Part shown: positions 60,788-64,000 of the stretch, one piece after another
Numbering within the stretch: position 1 is the stretch's first letter
Layout: the number at the start of each line of letters is the position of its first letter
Source of the DNA: Porpolomopsis calyptriformis
Taxonomy: Eukaryota > Basidiomycota > Agaricomycetes > Agaricales > Hygrophoraceae
Length of the DNA stretch: 64,000 nt
Assembly: GCA_951640195.1 (NCBI GenBank)
Contig: OX621173.1
Location: 909,780-973,779, forward strand
Direction of reading: 5' to 3'
Notes under the pieces: model-generated
Database searches by the model: none
Seen by the model: only the letters and a program-made list of their open reading frames with translations
Told to the model about the DNA's origin: nothing
Program-made: the position numbers and the translations under genes

Positions 60788-63700
60788 ATGTTTCGCTCTA
60801 ATAAATCAAAGTTGGATAACAATGCAAGGTCGAAGCGGGCGTGTTCTGCTGCTGTTAATGGCCTGCAAACAACCCTTCGAATAGTCCAACAGGCAACCGG
60901 AGACGCCGGATTGCCCAGACTCCAGACGGGTATAGGTGATCTGCTATTCGTGCTAGATGTGATCAAGGTGGATTGCAACCATTTTTTCTATGTTGACATT
61001 TTCTGATAAGTGATGCAGAAAACATCTCAAAATGTAGAGGATGTAGAGAAACTTTCGGAGCAGATCGAAGGTCTCAACCTATTCCTTGAAAATTCCAAGA
61101 ATGGCGAAACGGTAGCCACTAACCGGATAGATCGTCTGTTCATGTCCGTCATTTTTAAAGTTAATAATCCTCTAGTCTGATCTATGTTTCTATAGCGTGC
61201 CGGATACAGCATTGGAAGAATTACGAAAGATGACTTCCCGCAACGCCATAAAGCGTTTCATTCGCTACTCCGATGATGCACAGTCGATCAGCAATCATAT
61301 CCAGACAATTGCGTGGTCGATCCAAAGTTTTATGGTATGCTTATCGGCTTCGGTACTTCTACCTTTGACTGATATAAATTGGTGTAGGTGGAGACTACAC
61401 TTGCTATCGAATTCGCACTTGACGTTTGTTGATCTCGCACCACCCCGATGGGGTTAATGCTCATGCATTCCCAGGAACATGCCATCAGGATCCAGGACGA
61501 TATCAGGAAACTTAATGAAACCACGACAAGTGGAGTTGAGGTTTGTGTTCATGGTGCACTAATTATTACGACTTGACTACTTAATACCATCCAGAAAATA
61601 ACGACTCGATTATACATGAAAGGTGAAGACTAAGTGGTTGATACGTGATCAAATCACTTAGACATTTTAGAAGGTCGCCCACCATACGCCACCTTTTCTG
61701 CATTCAACTCCAAAGATCGACCACAGTGTTTGAAAGGCACGAGGGTGGAGATTCTCAATCAGATCTTTCACTGGATCAGGCGCGCATTGAAGGGAAAATC
61801 ACGAGTGGCCCATGTTGTCGCGGCGAACATCTGCATATTTTGGATTAACGGATCAGCTGGAACAGGGAAAACCACGATTGCTTATACTGTTGCCGCAGCT
61901 TGCAAAGAACGTGGTGTTCTCGGTGCAAGCTTCTTCTGCTCGCGCGACGATGCAGAATGCAGCAACCCTCGTCTAATATTCACCAGCATTGCCTACCAGC
62001 TCGGAAATTTCAACCGGTCATTCAGAGCCGAGGTTACTCGTGTTATGAAATCAACACCCGGTATCGCCTATGCAAACCCTTTATATCAGCTTGAAGAGCT
62101 TATCGTAAAGCCTATTCGTACGCTTGGGAGCTCATTTTCTCCGTGTGTTGTTGTAGTGGATGCACTGGACGAGTGCAAGGAGACCGGAACGACCTCCGCC
62201 ATCTTATCGTCACTCTCTCTCCATGTCGACGAACGCTTCCCATTGAGGTTTTTGATCACCAGTCGGCTGGAGAGTCATATTACTACGATCTTTCAATCAA
62301 GCAATTTGACGCCCATAACTCGGCCCTGCAATTTGCATGAAGCTGAACTAGTGGTCGTGCAGAGCGATATCAAACATTATCTTTCCTCAAAACTTGCCTC
62401 GACGAGAAAGCTATACCGTATCCAAGACGAATGGCCTTCTGAAGCAGATATCCATTCCCTTACGCTGCTGTCTTCTGCACTTTTCATATATGCATCCACC
62501 TCGGTCAGGTTCATTGAAGATCGAACCTATTCCAACCCCAGAGATCAGCTCGCGCGCCTTTTGTGTCATGCGACCCCTGCGACAGAACCTTCGTCACCCG
62601 ATTATCGCCTTGATCAATTATACACTCAAGTGTTGGATGATGCCTTTCCTACCATATCCCCTGGTCTTTCTGGTTGGCTGAAAAGGATTCTAGGGACTAT
62701 TGTTCTTCTTCAAGATCCGCTCTCTTCATGTGCCATCCAACGATTACTAGGTGTTCAATCAGGAATGGTTAAAAAGACACTGCGTCATCTTCACTCGGTT
62801 ATCATGATGCCAGATGATGATAACAAAATGATTCGAACGCTTCATCCATCCTTCTTCGACTTCATAACAAGCCCAGCTCGATGTCGGAATTCGAAATTCG
62901 TTGTTAACCCTGGAAGCCAGCATACTTTACTTGCGCGTGCCTGTCTAGATGTTATGAAAGGGCTGAAGCGGGATCTGTGCGGAATAAGAAACTCCTCGAT
63001 ACTCAATAACGAAGTGGACGACCTTTCTGCACGGGTCATGACATGCATTCCACTTGAACTGCAGTATGCATGTCGTCACTGGGCTTGGCACTTGTCAAAT
63101 GCGATGTTGTCTGACACTCTCCTTGACCTGTTGAAGGAATTTTGTTTGAAATATCTGCTGTATTGGGTTGAAGCACTAAGTCTAATGGGAGATCTTCGAA
63201 ATGGCCTGCTCGCATTGGATGCCGCTCGACAAGCCATTGGTGTTCGTTAATTTCCCTTTCAGCAATGCGCAAATCTGATCGAGTTTGACAGAAAGCAGGC
63301 AGAGACGTGACTGGCACGATGGATTTACTTCGTGATTGCGAGCGCCTTACCCTTGAATTTTTCCCGATCATCAGTACTTGTTCTCTTCAAGTCTACCACT
63401 CTGCATTACTGTTCACTCCCGAAGAAGCCTTAATTAAGAAGTCGTATAGGAGAGAGTTGGATATTCCAATAACAGTGTCCAATGGATTGGATACTAGCTG
63501 GAGTTTATGCATCCGGACGATAGAAGGACATTTAGGTTTCGTAACATCGGTCACATTTTCCTCCGATGGCACGCGTATCGTTTCTGGATCCGATGACAAT
63601 ACTCTTCGGCTGTGGGACGCCGTCAGCTGTGCACATCTGAACACTTTCAAGGGACATTCCAGCGTCATAAAATCGGTCTCATTTTCTCCTGATGGCACGC

Positions 63701-64000
63701 GTATCGTTTCTGGATCCAACGACCGAACTGTTCGGCTGTGGGACGCACTCAGTGGTGCACATCTGAACACTTCCGTAGGACACTCTAATTCAGTAACATC
63801 GATCGCATTTTCCCCTGATGGCACCCGTATTGCTTCTGGATCCGATGATGAAACTGTTCGGCTGTGGGACGCAGTCAGCGGTGCTCATCTGACTACTTTC
63901 AGGGGACATTCCAGTTTCGTAAATTCGGTAGCATTTTCTCCGGATGGCACGCGTATCGTTTCTGGATCCAACGACAAAACTGCTCGACTGTGGGACACAG
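60788..64000 (+). CDS. NACHT-WD40 STAND (fungal NLR), cut by window edge
   Basis: Fungal NLR-type signalling protein. Start MFRSNKSKLDNNARSKRACS, then a helical N-terminal region (LQTTLRIVQQATGDAGLPRL, KLSEQIEGLNLFLENSKNGE) over several small exons; the effector type is not certain. The NACHT domain starts near FHWIRRALKGKSRVAHV with P-loop WINGSAGTGKTTI (61850-61876), ASFFCSRDDAECSN, Walker B VVVVDALDEC (about 62147), LRFLITSRLES and the helical LHPSFFDFITSPARC. An intron at about 63246-63291 leads to the C-terminal WD40 repeats, period 126 bp from 63526, with FSPDGTRIVSGSNDRTVRLW. The repeat array continues past the window. Probably nonself recognition or programmed cell death (family knowledge). 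Confidence 0.85.
63526..64000 (+). repeat. Near-identical WD40 repeats, 126-bp period
   Basis: Repeats begin at 63526, 63652, 63778 and 63904 and differ at few bases; the segments GGATCCAACGACAAAACT- and GATGGCACGCGTATCG-like recur almost exactly. Such high internal identity is a mark of repeat arrays kept similar by recombination in fungal NLRs. Confidence 0.9.

Noticed and set aside
60514..60978. Minus frame of 154 codons
   Set aside because: Overlaps the first NLR exon on the other strand and contains short tandem repeats; no domain.

Overview
The window is nuclear DNA from a filamentous basidiomycete, most likely a mushroom-forming agaricomycete. Genes are compact and broken by many 45-70 bp GT..AG introns, intergenic gaps are short, and several families are typical of Agaricomycetes: multipass 7TM orphan proteins, F-box proteins, UstYa/DUF3328 oxidases and NACHT-WD40 STAND proteins. 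No bacterial, plasmid, phage or CRISPR features were seen. Exon boundaries were placed by eye from splice signals and conserved protein motifs.

Layout. 0-13.4 kb: start of a cytochrome P450 (minus), three copies of one 7TM-like membrane protein family (two tandem plus, one minus), a broken F-box gene followed by an intact one, and an epoxide-hydrolase-like enzyme. 15.6-30.2 kb: housekeeping block with GFA1 (hexosamine/chitin precursor), mitochondrial FMT1, a decayed protein kinase carrying a palindromic insertion, a Sec2-type Rab GEF, an MFSD1-like transporter, CAB2 (CoA synthesis) and STN1 (telomere CST complex). 30.8-35.3 kb: accessory region with another 7TM protein, a UstYa-type oxidase and, divergent from it, a secreted repeat precursor gene. 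36.1-48.7 kb: TFIIIC triple-barrel subunit, Yra1/ALY-like export factor, AIP1, a U6 snRNA, an Rrm4-like RRM/MLLE protein, MAD3 and ERG6. 49-60 kb: WW-domain prion-like protein, two tandem secreted aspartic proteases and two low-complexity proteins. 60.8-64 kb: a NACHT-WD40 fungal NLR running off the right edge.

Most notable is the pair at 32.9-35.3 kb. The gene at 34071-35275 encodes a signal peptide followed by a chain of short peptides, each ending in a dibasic KR/RR site and carrying a Trp core such as FWAH, IWRH, LWRY or FWGH. Each repeat is its own micro-exon (36-63 nt), all in phase 2 and all multiples of three, separated by similar 54-60 bp introns. A UstYa-family gene with two HxxHC motifs lies head to head with it. 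This is the architecture expected of a dikaritin-like (ustiloxin-type) RiPP cluster, here in a basidiomycete and with an exon-per-core design that would allow in-frame exon skipping. Several near-perfect short hairpins of unknown role are scattered between genes.
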